From the NCBI GenBank assembly GCA_003506435.1, contig DOAQ01000015.1:95897-159896 (forward strand): 64,000 bases of DNA, written 5' to 3'. Under the pieces are notes generated by a model. That model saw only the letters and a program-made list of their open reading frames with translations, did no database searches and was not told the DNA's origin. Below are positions 27,446 through 36,521 of the stretch, one piece after another; position 1 is the first letter of the stretch; each line of letters opens with the position of its first letter. Source of the DNA: Prolixibacteraceae bacterium (GTDB lineage Bacteria > Bacteroidota > Bacteroidia > Bacteroidales > Prolixibacteraceae). The translations under genes were made by a program, and so were the position numbers.

Positions 27446-28435
27446 TTGCGATTCGGGGTTTATATACTGTTTATTATTGCGGTTACAGCAGGGGTTCGGG
27501 TAGATGCGCAGGATGTTGCTTTTTCGCAATTCTACTCCAATCCGCTTTATCTGAATCCGGCTTTTGCAGGCTCAGTCGATCTTCCGCGTGTGAGTATGCA
27601 GTACCGCAATCAATGGCCTCAATTCGGAAAAACATACAACACGGTTAGTTCTGCTTTCGATACTCCTGTCGATAAACTACAGGGAGGTATTGGCATTCAC
27701 ATTATGAACGATGCCCAATCGTCCGGATTGATGAACGCCTTGCAACTCGACCTGATGTATGCCAGTTTTATCCGGATAAACAAGGATCTGAAATTGCACG
27801 GCGGGGTACAGGTGGGATTTCACCAAAACTCGCTAAACTGGGACCGCTTGGTTTTTTCTGATAACCTGGATGCCTATTTCGGAAATCATACCGTCACGCA
27901 GGAAACACCAATTCAAGACCCCAACTACTTTTTTGCTGATGCTTCGGCAGGTTTGCTTCTGTTTAGCGAAGACTATTTTGCCGGTCTGGCCTGTCATCAT
28001 CTGAACCAGCCCCGGCAGTCGTACTACGAGGGACAGGAAGATGTTGGTACCCTGTACCGGAAATATACGCTTCATTTTGGAGCGAGGATACCAATTTTCA
28101 GACACGGCCACCTGCGTAAGAAATACGATATTTCGCCCCAGGTGATCCTTCAAAAACAAGGCGATTTCAAGCAATTCAATTACGGATTACTGGCCAATCT
28201 GAAAGGTTTATCTGCCGGATTGTGGCTGCGGCAAAATTTCACTATGAATTACGATGCCTTGATTTTTTTGGTTGGCTTTATAAAAAAACGCTGGCACATC
28301 ACGTACAGTTACGACTGGACCGTTTCAGGCTTGGGCGGCGGTACCGGGGGAAGCAGCGAGATTTCTCTTAGTTTTTTACTGAAGAATCCGCGCCAAGCAA
28401 ACTATCTGCCTTTTTACAGGGTGGTGGAAGACTGA
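27446..28435 (+). CDS. PorP/SprF-family type IX secretion membrane protein
   Basis: A 329-residue outer-membrane barrel protein with a signal peptide (to about 21, DAQDV) and the PorP/SprF start FSQFYSNPLYLNPAFAGS (about 27-44), followed by YRNQWPQF and alternating barrel strands. SprF-like proteins pair with one large type IX substrate and help place it on the surface. The start codon is TTG at 27446, the only start that yields the full signal peptide. It is convergent with, and five bases from, the giant T9SS protein gene, which is its probable partner. Confidence 0.9.
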   Translation: MRFGVYILFIIAVTAGVRVDAQDVAFSQFYSNPLYLNPAFAGSVDLPRVSMQYRNQWPQFGKTYNTVSSAFDTPVDKLQGGIGIHIMNDAQSSGLMNALQLDLMYASFIRINKDLKLHGGVQVGFHQNSLNWDRLVFSDNLDAYFGNHTVTQETPIQDPNYFFADASAGLLLFSEDYFAGLACHHLNQPRQSYYEGQEDVGTLYRKYTLHFGARIPIFRHGHLRKKYDISPQVILQKQGDFKQFNYGLLANLKGLSAGLWLRQNFTMNYDALIFLVGFIKKRWHITYSYDWTVSGLGGGTGGSSEISLSFLLKNPRQANYLPFYRVVED

Positions 28436-28440
28436 TCTGC

Positions 28441-31400
28441 CTAACGGATCAGTAATACCTGTCCTTTCGGATTGTGTTCATATCCCTGAATATCAAAGAA
28501 ATTTGCAATCCACACATAGGTGCCCATTGGAGCAGGCTTCCCGTTTTTCATGGTTCCGTTCCATTCTTCTTCAGGATTGTACGATTCAAAAACCAATTGT
28601 CCCCAGCGGTCGTAAATCAGGAACTTAAATTTATCGGCTCCGGCGCCCAATCCGACAGGCATAAACGTCCGGTTCTCTTCAATGTCGCTGTCAGGCCGGA
28701 AAGCATTGGGTGTAAACACATCAAAGGGAATTATTTTAACCTGAAAAACGGAACTGTCTTTGCATGAATATTCGGTTTCGGCCACCAATAGAACATCGTA
28801 TTCCCCAATTTTCTGATACGTATGCTGAGGGTTGTCTTCCGTAGTTGTGTTTCCGTCAGCGAAATCCCACAAATATGAAATGGCCCGCTCCGACAGGTTG
28901 GTAAATGTGATGGTTGGATGCTCGTCAGTGGCCACCGGATAGTCGGGATTGAACGCTGAAACAGGTTTTGGATGGACCCAAAACCAATCGGTTTTCACAA
29001 GCGTATCGGAGCATCCCGTTTCGGTTGATTGTACTGCTGTCCCAATGGTAAACTTCCCGGAATCGGGATACATGAAAAAATCATCTGTCCCTGCCGGGAA
29101 TACCATCCCATCCTTCAACCATGTAAAATTCAGAAAATCATCTTTTGCAACCGGATTGATTTCCAACCGAAATGGTTGACACCCCTGCAGAGTGTCTGTC
29201 GCAAAATCGAAATGGGGCCTTCGTTTTACCAGCTTATTTTGTGGCGGGCTGAAACAACCATATTCATCTACCTTCAGAGTGATCAGCCCCGTTGGTTCGT
29301 CAATCACTAGTTGTTTTTTGGACTCTGTCCCCACCGGCCCCAACTCGTGGCATCGTTCAAATGTCCAATAACAAAGTGTCGAATCGATGGCATGCGCGTA
29401 TTCAATTTCGATGGTGTCTCCATAACAAATTGACGGATCGGCAGAGAAATCGGCAACCGGAGTTGGGAAAACCTTTACCATATCAGCAGCCTGAAAACCG
29501 CTCTGGCAGCCGGTAATGGTGTTGGTGATGGTTAAAGCAACATCATAAAAAGCCGTGTCAGCATAAAAATGTGCAGGACTAGCTTCGTGGCTTGATGTAC
29601 CGTCGCCAAATTCCCAGAAAAAATCAACTGCATCGTCGACTAAAAGGCGACTGTAAAAATTAACCGTGAGTGAATCACATCCGCGTAATTTCGTTGCATT
29701 CATTTCGAAAACTGGTTTGGCTCCCACCGGTAAACGGGTAGTATCGCTCCAACACCCATGTTCTTCTACAAAAAGGGTCACAAACGGGTTATAATTATAG
29801 GCTCCCACAGAAACCGAAAAATCATTCACTGCAATCGTGTCGGTTACTTTACACCCTCCGAAATCCCACGAATAGTCTCCTGCCGGACTTGCATTTCCGG
29901 CATAAACAACATGTCGGTTATAGCCTTTGCACTTCTCAATTCCGCTATCCACGGTAAAAACAGAAGTCGGTATTTGGTACAAACCGACGGTAAATTCATC
30001 AGAAACCGTACAGCCGTTGATAGTTGTCAGTTCGTACCGGATATGATAATCGCCCCATTCAGTAACATTCAGTTGAGCGCTGGTATGCGTTTGTTCCGAG
30101 AATGTCAGCTTGTCGCTGTTGGTGCATATCCATTTGAAACTGTTTTCCTTTTTCCACAATTCTTCGGCCAGATTATCTATTTTCACATTCAGTGATTGGC
30201 TTGCAGGTAAACTTATAGGCCAGCAGACAAGGGTGTCGCCCGATATTTTTACCGTTGGCACAGGGAAAACAACTAAGTCAAGCGTATCACGGTCAGTACA
30301 ACCATACTTGTCGGTCACTGTCACATGATAAGGCAATGTTTTGTCGGCCAGCATAGTTTGTACAGTATCTCCGTTTTGCCAGAGGTAGTTTTTGAACCCG
30401 GTCCCGGCATCAAGCACAATCGAGTTTGGAAAACAAAAAGTAGTATCCTTCCCTAAATTTGTTTCCGGCTTGCTGACATACACATTGATTGAATCGGTTA
30501 AAACACAACCTTCCTTTGTAGAAGCGGTTAATCCGTAAATTCCTCCTTTGTTGACCGTAATTTTCTGAGTAGTCTCACCGGTATTCCATGTAAACTGATC
30601 GAAATAGGAATTGGCATCAAGAACGATCTCTTCGCCATAGCATAACAAAAGTGTGTCGCCGTGAAAATCGAGCGTCTCACCCAGATCGAGTACAATATCC
30701 AGATCGAAACCCACTCCGTAGCCATACGATTCTACTCCTCCAAAGCCGTAAACATACGCCAGAAAACCTTCAAACGGATTTAAATTCTGAATGCGGTGCG
30801 GCCCTTGTTTTATAGGTATCTGTGCATGCGAATAATAGTCGTGATTGTATTTCGAAAAATAGGAACTTATGTCCTGACCGTCGAGCCTCATATTGGCGAC
30901 TTCGGCAGAATTACAGAAGATATTCACAAAATATTTTTCCTTGATATTTGCTGAATAGTAGGCAACAAAAGTGACATCGTTGACCATCTGGTTGACCGGG
31001 CTTAGAACGATCATGAATGGGTCACCATCTCCGTTTGTATACGTCTTGTCAACCGTCTGCGACTGACTGTACTGCATCACCAGTATCCGCTTGTCAGAAT
31101 AGATTTGCCGGTATTCGTTGTTGTACAGAACAAATTCCCAAAACTCACCTCTTTTCAGCATTTTTTCTCCGACCCCGTCAATTGTCACTTTCGTTTTATC
31201 TTCCGCCGCAATCACCCGGTAACGGTCCTGTTCTCTCGACTTCAGAGGAATCGTATAGTAACTTCGGCCCCAGGAACGGGTGGGCGGAATTTGTTCGAAT
31301 AAATGGTCCCATGCCGAGGTTGCATCATCTGCCGGAATAGTAGTTGAAAGCGATCCCGAAAAGAATGCAACAGGCTTGTCAGATTTCACATAGCTACCTG

Positions 31401-32076
31401 TAAGGTCGCCCTGTCCGGCAAGGTTCACATCGTTCATCGACTGTACCTGGTATACATCGCCGCGGTTCATTGTTACTGAAAATGGTACCCCGGCCGGTTT
31501 CAGCTTGTCGGTAACTTTCGAAGGGGTGATCTCCACTTTTGTATTGTCTTCAGTAGCAACAACCATAAATTCGCTATTCCGTCCATTGCCGTATGAACCG
31601 TTGTTTCCTTTGCTTATATGTGGTTCATAACAAACCGCGAAATATTCGTTGCCGATTGATTCTACCGGATAAATCACTGCGACGTCGGCAGAATTATTGT
31701 CCCAATTCAGGGCATAAACATTCACCGGAGCTGTCGACTCCAGATGAATTGCTTTGCTCTGTAACTGTTCCGAACCGGTTGCCTCAACCAGGCCCCATGA
31801 AATTTTTACCTGAACGGAAGAATTTGCATCAACATGAAACGGATTTCCATTAATACTGGCTCCTGCTCCCACCTTGATGGTAAAATCGGCAGCCTCGCGG
31901 GCGGTAACTGTTATTTCAACGTAATGTCCCGAGTGATAATTGCGGCTTTCCATGAAGGCAAACCAAAAATTGGTGCCTTCCGTCGAACGGTTGCATTTAC
32001 CGTTATTTTGCTGTGCAACCACATCAACACGTACCAACCCCATCAGAGCAAAAAGCAGAAACAAAAACCGCAGCAT
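28441..32076 (-). CDS. large T9SS-exported adhesin-like protein, IgGFc-binding-type N-terminus, PKD domains, type B sorting domain
   Basis: A 1211-residue secreted protein. A signal peptide (1-21) precedes an IgGFc-binding-protein-like N-terminal domain (about 30-460: GTNFWFAFMESRNYHSGHYV, VNVYALNWDNNSADVAVIYP, YVKSDKPVAFFSGS). The middle has Ig-like units with paired cysteines (TFCFPNSIVLDAGTGFKNY) and PKD domains (FFWEFGDGTSSHEASPAHFY; SYLWDFADGNTTTEDNPQHT). The last 90 residues are the gliding-motility-associated type B sorting domain (VFTPNAFRPDSD, LIYDRWGQLVFES, APMGTYVWI). It is exported by the type IX system and probably mediates adhesion or gliding. Its convergent neighbour is a PorP/SprF protein. 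Confidence 0.88.
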   Translation of the reverse strand: MLRFLFLLFALMGLVRVDVVAQQNNGKCNRSTEGTNFWFAFMESRNYHSGHYVEITVTAREAADFTIKVGAGASINGNPFHVDANSSVQVKISWGLVEATGSEQLQSKAIHLESTAPVNVYALNWDNNSADVAVIYPVESIGNEYFAVCYEPHISKGNNGSYGNGRNSEFMVVATEDNTKVEITPSKVTDKLKPAGVPFSVTMNRGDVYQVQSMNDVNLAGQGDLTGSYVKSDKPVAFFSGSLSTTIPADDATSAWDHLFEQIPPTRSWGRSYYTIPLKSREQDRYRVIAAEDKTKVTIDGVGEKMLKRGEFWEFVLYNNEYRQIYSDKRILVMQYSQSQTVDKTYTNGDGDPFMIVLSPVNQMVNDVTFVAYYSANIKEKYFVNIFCNSAEVANMRLDGQDISSYFSKYNHDYYSHAQIPIKQGPHRIQNLNPFEGFLAYVYGFGGVESYGYGVGFDLDIVLDLGETLDFHGDTLLLCYGEEIVLDANSYFDQFTWNTGETTQKITVNKGGIYGLTASTKEGCVLTDSINVYVSKPETNLGKDTTFCFPNSIVLDAGTGFKNYLWQNGDTVQTMLADKTLPYHVTVTDKYGCTDRDTLDLVVFPVPTVKISGDTLVCWPISLPASQSLNVKIDNLAEELWKKENSFKWICTNSDKLTFSEQTHTSAQLNVTEWGDYHIRYELTTINGCTVSDEFTVGLYQIPTSVFTVDSGIEKCKGYNRHVVYAGNASPAGDYSWDFGGCKVTDTIAVNDFSVSVGAYNYNPFVTLFVEEHGCWSDTTRLPVGAKPVFEMNATKLRGCDSLTVNFYSRLLVDDAVDFFWEFGDGTSSHEASPAHFYADTAFYDVALTITNTITGCQSGFQAADMVKVFPTPVADFSADPSICYGDTIEIEYAHAIDSTLCYWTFERCHELGPVGTESKKQLVIDEPTGLITLKVDEYGCFSPPQNKLVKRRPHFDFATDTLQGCQPFRLEINPVAKDDFLNFTWLKDGMVFPAGTDDFFMYPDSGKFTIGTAVQSTETGCSDTLVKTDWFWVHPKPVSAFNPDYPVATDEHPTITFTNLSERAISYLWDFADGNTTTEDNPQHTYQKIGEYDVLLVAETEYSCKDSSVFQVKIIPFDVFTPNAFRPDSDIEENRTFMPVGLGAGADKFKFLIYDRWGQLVFESYNPEEEWNGTMKNGKPAPMGTYVWIANFFDIQGYEHNPKGQVLLIR

Positions 32077-32181
32077 ATTCAGTAGATCATTGAGCTTGAT
32101 AAAGATAACAGAACCTTCAACACAAGATACTTTCAGGAAGAAAAATATATCGGATACCCAATGACTGAAGAACTAAAAAAT

Positions 32182-33072
32182 TCACAGATTATCTTTTTCC
32201 TCATTTTGAATATGATTAATATCCTGCGGTTCGGCATGGATATACACTTCGCTTCGTTTGATGCGGGAACCAATTTCCTTTTCTATTTTATCGCATATCT
32301 CGTGTACCTGCAAAAGACTTAAATCGGGGTCCAGGTGAACATTAATTTTAACAAATGTATCGGCTCCTGCGGTACGAATTTTTAAACCGTGAAAATCTTT
32401 GACCTCTGAAAATTCAGTCAAAATACTTTTAACCAACTCAACCGACTCCTGAGGTGCCTTATCGAGAAGAACATCAATTGATTTTTTGCCAAGTCGATAC
32501 GAAACAAAAAACACAATTAAAGCAACCGCTAATGCAGCAACTGAGTCTGCAAAAAAGAAGCCGAAGTTTGCACATATTAAACCAAAAAGCACAACGGACG
32601 AACTCCAAATATCAGTAGAAAAGTGAAGCGCGTCGGCTTCAAGGGCCTGACTATTGTATTTCTTGGCAACTTTATACAGAACACGAGAACGCGAAAAGTC
32701 GACAATTATTGAGCTTACTACAACAATATAACTCCAAACAGTTACTTCAATATGGGTATTTCCCGATACTAAGCGGGTTATAGCTTCGTAAACAATCCAA
32801 ACGCAGGTAACAAGTAATAATACTGTTTCAATAAATGCCGACAAATTCTCAATCTTTCCATGCCCGTAATTGTGTTGTCTGTCAGCCGGCTTGTCCGAAA
32901 CACGGACAGAAAAATAAGTTATGACAGCGGCAACCAAATCAAGCCCGGAATGCAATGCCTCCGACAAGATTCCCAAACTTCCGGTCAGTATTCCTATGAT
33001 AATTTTAAATCCGGTTAAAAATATTGCAGCAAATACTGATAGCAGCGCAACTCTGTTTTTTTCTTTTTCCAT
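32182..33072 (-). CDS. cation diffusion facilitator (zinc-type metal exporter)
   Basis: A 296-residue CDF transporter. Metal site residues are visible as HSGLD (H41, D45) in the second membrane segment and ALHFSTD (HxxxD, near 150) in the fifth, with six membrane segments overall. The loop HNYGHGK and the C-terminal cytoplasmic ferredoxin-like domain (about 210-285, LKIRTAGADTFVKINVHLDP) are typical. It exports Zn2+ or a similar ion in exchange for protons. A His-rich lipoprotein is encoded 70 bases upstream on the same strand and may act with it. Confidence 0.92.
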   Translation of the reverse strand: MEKEKNRVALLSVFAAIFLTGFKIIIGILTGSLGILSEALHSGLDLVAAVITYFSVRVSDKPADRQHNYGHGKIENLSAFIETVLLLVTCVWIVYEAITRLVSGNTHIEVTVWSYIVVVSSIIVDFSRSRVLYKVAKKYNSQALEADALHFSTDIWSSSVVLFGLICANFGFFFADSVAALAVALIVFFVSYRLGKKSIDVLLDKAPQESVELVKSILTEFSEVKDFHGLKIRTAGADTFVKINVHLDPDLSLLQVHEICDKIEKEIGSRIKRSEVYIHAEPQDINHIQNEEKDNL

Positions 33073-33142
33073 AGAAATTTATTTTTACAACAAACGAATA
33101 TGCAGAAACCCTGCATGAAGTAAATTAACTAATATCAGTTGA

Positions 33143-33445
33143 TTAAGAATGTTTTGGAGGCTGCCAGACAAAAGAAATATAATTGTTTTCGGAAGAAATA
33201 TCGAATAATGGAATTGTTTGTATACCATTGTTTTTAGCCTCGTCAAGAAGATTACCGGGATGTATCTCTTCGCCAAAACTAATTAAATGAGAATGTTCAA
33301 TGTGAGTTGTGAAATCGGCACATTCCCGGTGATTACTGAAATGATTGTGAGCAAATGCAGGCACAAATACTCCGCAACCGGCTATAAAAAGCGACAGGCT
33401 GAGTATTGAAAACAAGACATATATGTTCTTCATTTCACGTTTCAT
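33143..33445 (-). CDS. small histidine-rich lipoprotein
   Basis: A 100-residue lipoprotein (lipobox FIAGC near residue 24). Eight of its 100 residues are histidine, clustered in AFAHNHFSNHREC and THIEHSHLISFGEEIHPG. The C-terminal part (NNGIQTIPLFDISSENNYIS) looks like a small beta structure. An ATG four codons in (33433) is an equally possible start. It is directly upstream of the CDF exporter on the same strand, so a periplasmic metal-binding role is a reasonable inference. No family is recognised. Confidence 0.55.
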   Translation of the reverse strand: MKREMKNIYVLFSILSLSLFIAGCGVFVPAFAHNHFSNHRECADFTTHIEHSHLISFGEEIHPGNLLDEAKNNGIQTIPLFDISSENNYISFVWQPPKHS

Positions 33446-33559
33446 CCCATCAAATATAGGGAAAATTATAAACGAAGGACGTACTATAAGCTATTCGTCT
33501 TTTGTTTTTCCGAATGATTCTGAGTGAATCCAGTCACTTCTCCGGCAATACCAAATAAA

Positions 33560-33585
33560 AAACCCCACCGTTTCCGGCAGGGTTT
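33560..33585 (-). terminator. intrinsic terminator of dapL
   Basis: Read on the minus strand, AAACCCTGCCG pairs with CGGTGGGGTTT around a GAAA loop (two G-T pairs), followed by more T. It lies 20 bases after the dapL stop. Confidence 0.75.
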
Positions 33586-33605
33586 CAATATCATTGTGAA
33601 ATGGA

Positions 33606-34835
33606 TTACGCGAATTTCTTGACCCGTTCCATCGCTTCAATCACATTTTCGCGATCGGCAAAAGCCGAAAAACGGAAATATCCTTCTCCCGACGGACCAA
33701 AACCGGAACCGGGAGTTCCTACTACATTGGCTTCATTCAACAATTTATCGAAGAAGTCCCACGATTTCATGCCGCCTTTGGTTTTCACCCAAACATAGGG
33801 AGCATTCACTCCGCCAAATACGGTGTACCCGGCCTCTTCAAGACTGGCTCGCATGATCTTTGCATTTTCCATATAATAATCGATTACAGCCTGCACTTCT
33901 TTCTTTCCTTCTTCGGTATAAATCGCAGCAGCAGCTTTCTGCACCGGGTACGACACACCATTGAATTTGGTCGTATGCCGGCGGTTCCACAATCTGCGGA
34001 CCGGATGTGCATTGCCTTCGGGATCGTATGCAACCACTCCTTCAGGAATAACAACAAATGCACAACGGGTTCCGGTAAAGCCTGCTGTCTTCGAAAAGCT
34101 GCGGAATTCGATGGCACATTTTTCGGCTCCCGGAATCTGGTAAATAGTACGCGGAATTTCCGGATCGGTGATAAAAGCAAAGTAAGCGGCATCGTATAAA
34201 ATGATGCAGTTGTTTGCCAGCGCGTAATCGACCCATTTTTTCAGTTCTTTCTTACTGGCAACCGTTCCGGTCGGATTGTTCGGATAGCACAGGAAAATCA
34301 GGTCGGGAGTTTCGGTTGGCAATTCAGGAATAAACCCATTTGCTTCGGTACAGGGCATGTAAATGATCCCTTCAAAATAACCGTTTGCACCAATCGTGCC
34401 GGTTTTACCCGACATTACTGTGGTATCTACATACACCGGGTAAACCGGGTCGCCAACAGCAATTTTGGTGTCGCTGCCAAATATTTCCTGAATGTTCCCG
34501 GTATCGCATTTCGACCCGTCGGAAACAAAAATATCGTCGGCTTTGATATTTACACCAAGCGCCTGGTAGTCATTCTCAGCAATCGCCTGACGCAGAAATT
34601 CGTATCCCTGTTCCGGACCGTACCCTTTAAAAGTACTGCCTTTCGCCATCTCGTCAACTCCCTCGTGAAAAGCTTTTACAACGGTCGGCACCAACGGTTG
34701 CGTAACATCGCCGATCCCCATGCGGATCACTTTTTTATCGGGATTTGCTTCTGCAAATTCGCGCACCCGGCGCCCGATCTCAGGAAACAGGTATCCTGCC
34801 TGCAATTTCAGATAATGCTCATTAATACGTGCCAT
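33606..34835 (-). CDS. dapL: LL-diaminopimelate aminotransferase
   Basis: A 409-residue fold-type I aminotransferase of the DapL class: INEHYLKLQAGYLFPEIGRR at the start, RMGIGDVTQPLVP, VSDGSKCDTGNIQEIFG (about 113-129), FLCYPNNPTGTVASKKEL and EFRSFSKTAGFTGTRCAFVV with the PLP lysine. It converts tetrahydrodipicolinate to LL-diaminopimelate in one step, bypassing the succinylase and acetylase routes. LL-DAP is then epimerised and decarboxylated to lysine; a dapF-like gene and lysA lie 1.7-3 kb away, so this is a lysine/peptidoglycan cluster split by a fic gene. It ends in a clear terminator. Confidence 0.95.
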   Translation of the reverse strand: MARINEHYLKLQAGYLFPEIGRRVREFAEANPDKKVIRMGIGDVTQPLVPTVVKAFHEGVDEMAKGSTFKGYGPEQGYEFLRQAIAENDYQALGVNIKADDIFVSDGSKCDTGNIQEIFGSDTKIAVGDPVYPVYVDTTVMSGKTGTIGANGYFEGIIYMPCTEANGFIPELPTETPDLIFLCYPNNPTGTVASKKELKKWVDYALANNCIILYDAAYFAFITDPEIPRTIYQIPGAEKCAIEFRSFSKTAGFTGTRCAFVVIPEGVVAYDPEGNAHPVRRLWNRRHTTKFNGVSYPVQKAAAAIYTEEGKKEVQAVIDYYMENAKIMRASLEEAGYTVFGGVNAPYVWVKTKGGMKSWDFFDKLLNEANVVGTPGSGFGPSGEGYFRFSAFADRENVIEAMERVKKFA

Positions 34836-34877
34836 ACTATTTTGTTTTTTTTGAAAAATCTGTTTTTACTGAGGGCT

Positions 34878-34885
34878 CAAAGTTA
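34878..34885 (-). promoter_or_regulatory. -7 element for dapL
   Basis: The minus strand reads TAACTTTG (exact TAnnTTTG), 42 bases before the dapL ATG. No -33 TTTG is found. It implies that dapL is transcribed separately from the upstream fic gene. Confidence 0.4.
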
Positions 34886-34973
34886 AGAAAAAAGGGTAAA
34901 GGGATGAGGAGATGAATGGCTAAATTGCTGAATTGATGAAAAATAGTTTACCAATACTGGTTGTTAAATGTTT

Positions 34974-36338
34974 CTATTCTTCCTTTAAAAGGTTTTCTTC
35001 AAAAACATTGTAAAGATGGGTTCCAAGGGCATTGACTATTTTGTTGATTTCTGTCTCATCAAGTACATGGTCATACCTTCGGGTTATTGGCTTTTTAATT
35101 CCATCGCCTGATATTTCATATGAGAAATCGTGAAATTTGACAGAGAAAGTAAAACCTACAAAATTTATTGATTTTTGTAAATTAATCAGTCCATCATAAT
35201 AGCATCTAAACTTAATGGAACTAAAAGCCATTTTATTATCAAGTATCGGATTAATATGCCTAATTAAAGCATCCTTAAGCGAAGTAATAAAATCTATACC
35301 ACCAACATTGTTGTTTTCATTAATAGAAACAACAGAAGTGCGAGATTTTGCAAGTGTATCAAAACCCTGAAGTTTCTTATCTAAAACGTTAAGGAGCGGT
35401 TTTATACTCCTCTCGACAACTTCTTTAATTGCTTCCGGGCTTTTTCGAATCTGAACCTTCGAGTTTACATCTTCTCCCAGCCGGGCTTTCAATAACTGTA
35501 ATTTTTTATCCAGATCATCCGGGTCCTCAATGTCTTCACCGTTTGCGCCTTTCAGCATAATTTCCAGCGAATGGATCACCTGCTGGCACACATATTCGAA
35601 AAAGAATTCCAGTTGTCCGGCATCGGCCTGTTGAAGAGCCTTGTAGTATTCCTGTTTCTCTTCCGTTTTAATAATTGCCGGAGGAAAACCTTTTTGCAAC
35701 AGTACAAAATTCATTAGCAGCCTTGCCAACCGCCCGTTACCATCATCAAACGGATGAATACGAACAAAACGATAGTGAAATTCGGTAGCAAAAACAACCG
35801 GATGAATATCCTCCAGTTCATGATTTTCTTCGTACCATTTCAACAAGTCGTACATTTTTGCCGGGGTTTCTTCGGGGCTGGCAAAGTAGAACATCTCACC
35901 TGTTTTTGTCTCAACATGATTCGGCATTGTTTTATACTTTCCAATCGATATCCAGCGCTTTACCGGCTTACCATCCGGTGTTTTTGCATCCACCTGATAC
36001 GGTTCTTTCAAAACTATTTTGTGCATTTCTCTGATAAAAATTTCAGTTAAGGGACGTTCCTGGCTCACTACTTCCTCAATGTATTTTATGGCTTCATCAT
36101 GCCCCAACATTTCGAGATAATCCCGCAATGGCTTTGCCTGAGCAGTTTGTCCGAATAAAATCAACGCTTTTGTTTCACCATAAGTCAAGGTATTTCCTTC
36201 AATATTCGAAGAATTATAATTCCAGTCGAGCCTGAACTTCTGCATAATCCTTCGTTCCATTTCAGGAGAAATAGGCCGTAACCGGTCCAATTGCTTTTTT
36301 AGTTCGGTGGCAATTGCCAAACTTTCAAAAAGTGCCAT
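34974..36338 (-). CDS. Fic-family AMPylase/phosphotransferase with unrecognised C-terminal domain
   Basis: A 454-residue Fic protein. The N-terminal helix contains SSNIEGN (about 38-44), the S/T-x-x-x-E-G inhibitory motif of class II Fic enzymes whose Glu blocks ATP. The Fic core has HPFDDGNGRLARLL (about 195-208) with catalytic His and the phosphate-binding loop. Such enzymes transfer AMP, or another phosphate group, to a target hydroxyl. Residues about 275-454 do not resemble the winged helix often found there; the 3' part of the gene is more AT-rich (35161-35220 has 13 G/C of 60, while 35761-35820 has 24). It interrupts the dapL-dapF divergent pair. Confidence 0.9.
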   Translation of the reverse strand: MALFESLAIATELKKQLDRLRPISPEMERRIMQKFRLDWNYNSSNIEGNTLTYGETKALILFGQTAQAKPLRDYLEMLGHDEAIKYIEEVVSQERPLTEIFIREMHKIVLKEPYQVDAKTPDGKPVKRWISIGKYKTMPNHVETKTGEMFYFASPEETPAKMYDLLKWYEENHELEDIHPVVFATEFHYRFVRIHPFDDGNGRLARLLMNFVLLQKGFPPAIIKTEEKQEYYKALQQADAGQLEFFFEYVCQQVIHSLEIMLKGANGEDIEDPDDLDKKLQLLKARLGEDVNSKVQIRKSPEAIKEVVERSIKPLLNVLDKKLQGFDTLAKSRTSVVSINENNNVGGIDFITSLKDALIRHINPILDNKMAFSSIKFRCYYDGLINLQKSINFVGFTFSVKFHDFSYEISGDGIKKPITRRYDHVLDETEINKIVNALGTHLYNVFEENLLKEE

Positions 36339-36363
36339 ATATGGAAAAAATTAATTGTTGCTT

Positions 36364-36394
36364 CAAACTTAATCTGTTCGATAAAGTTATCAAT
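36364..36394 (-). promoter_or_regulatory. promoter of the fic gene
   Basis: On the minus strand, ATTG (36394-36391), a 19-base spacer and TAAGTTTG (36371-36364) match the Bacteroidota -33/-7 pattern. It lies 26 bases before the fic ATG. Confidence 0.5.
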
Positions 36395-36521
36395 AATTTT
36401 CAGAAGGCAATACAGCCTATTTTCTGCCATGTTCTTAATTTCTCCCTTTTTCCTTTGCACTTTTGTGCCGGAATATAAAACAGTTACTATTTTTGTTTTC
36501 TCACATAAAACGAAGCAGAAA

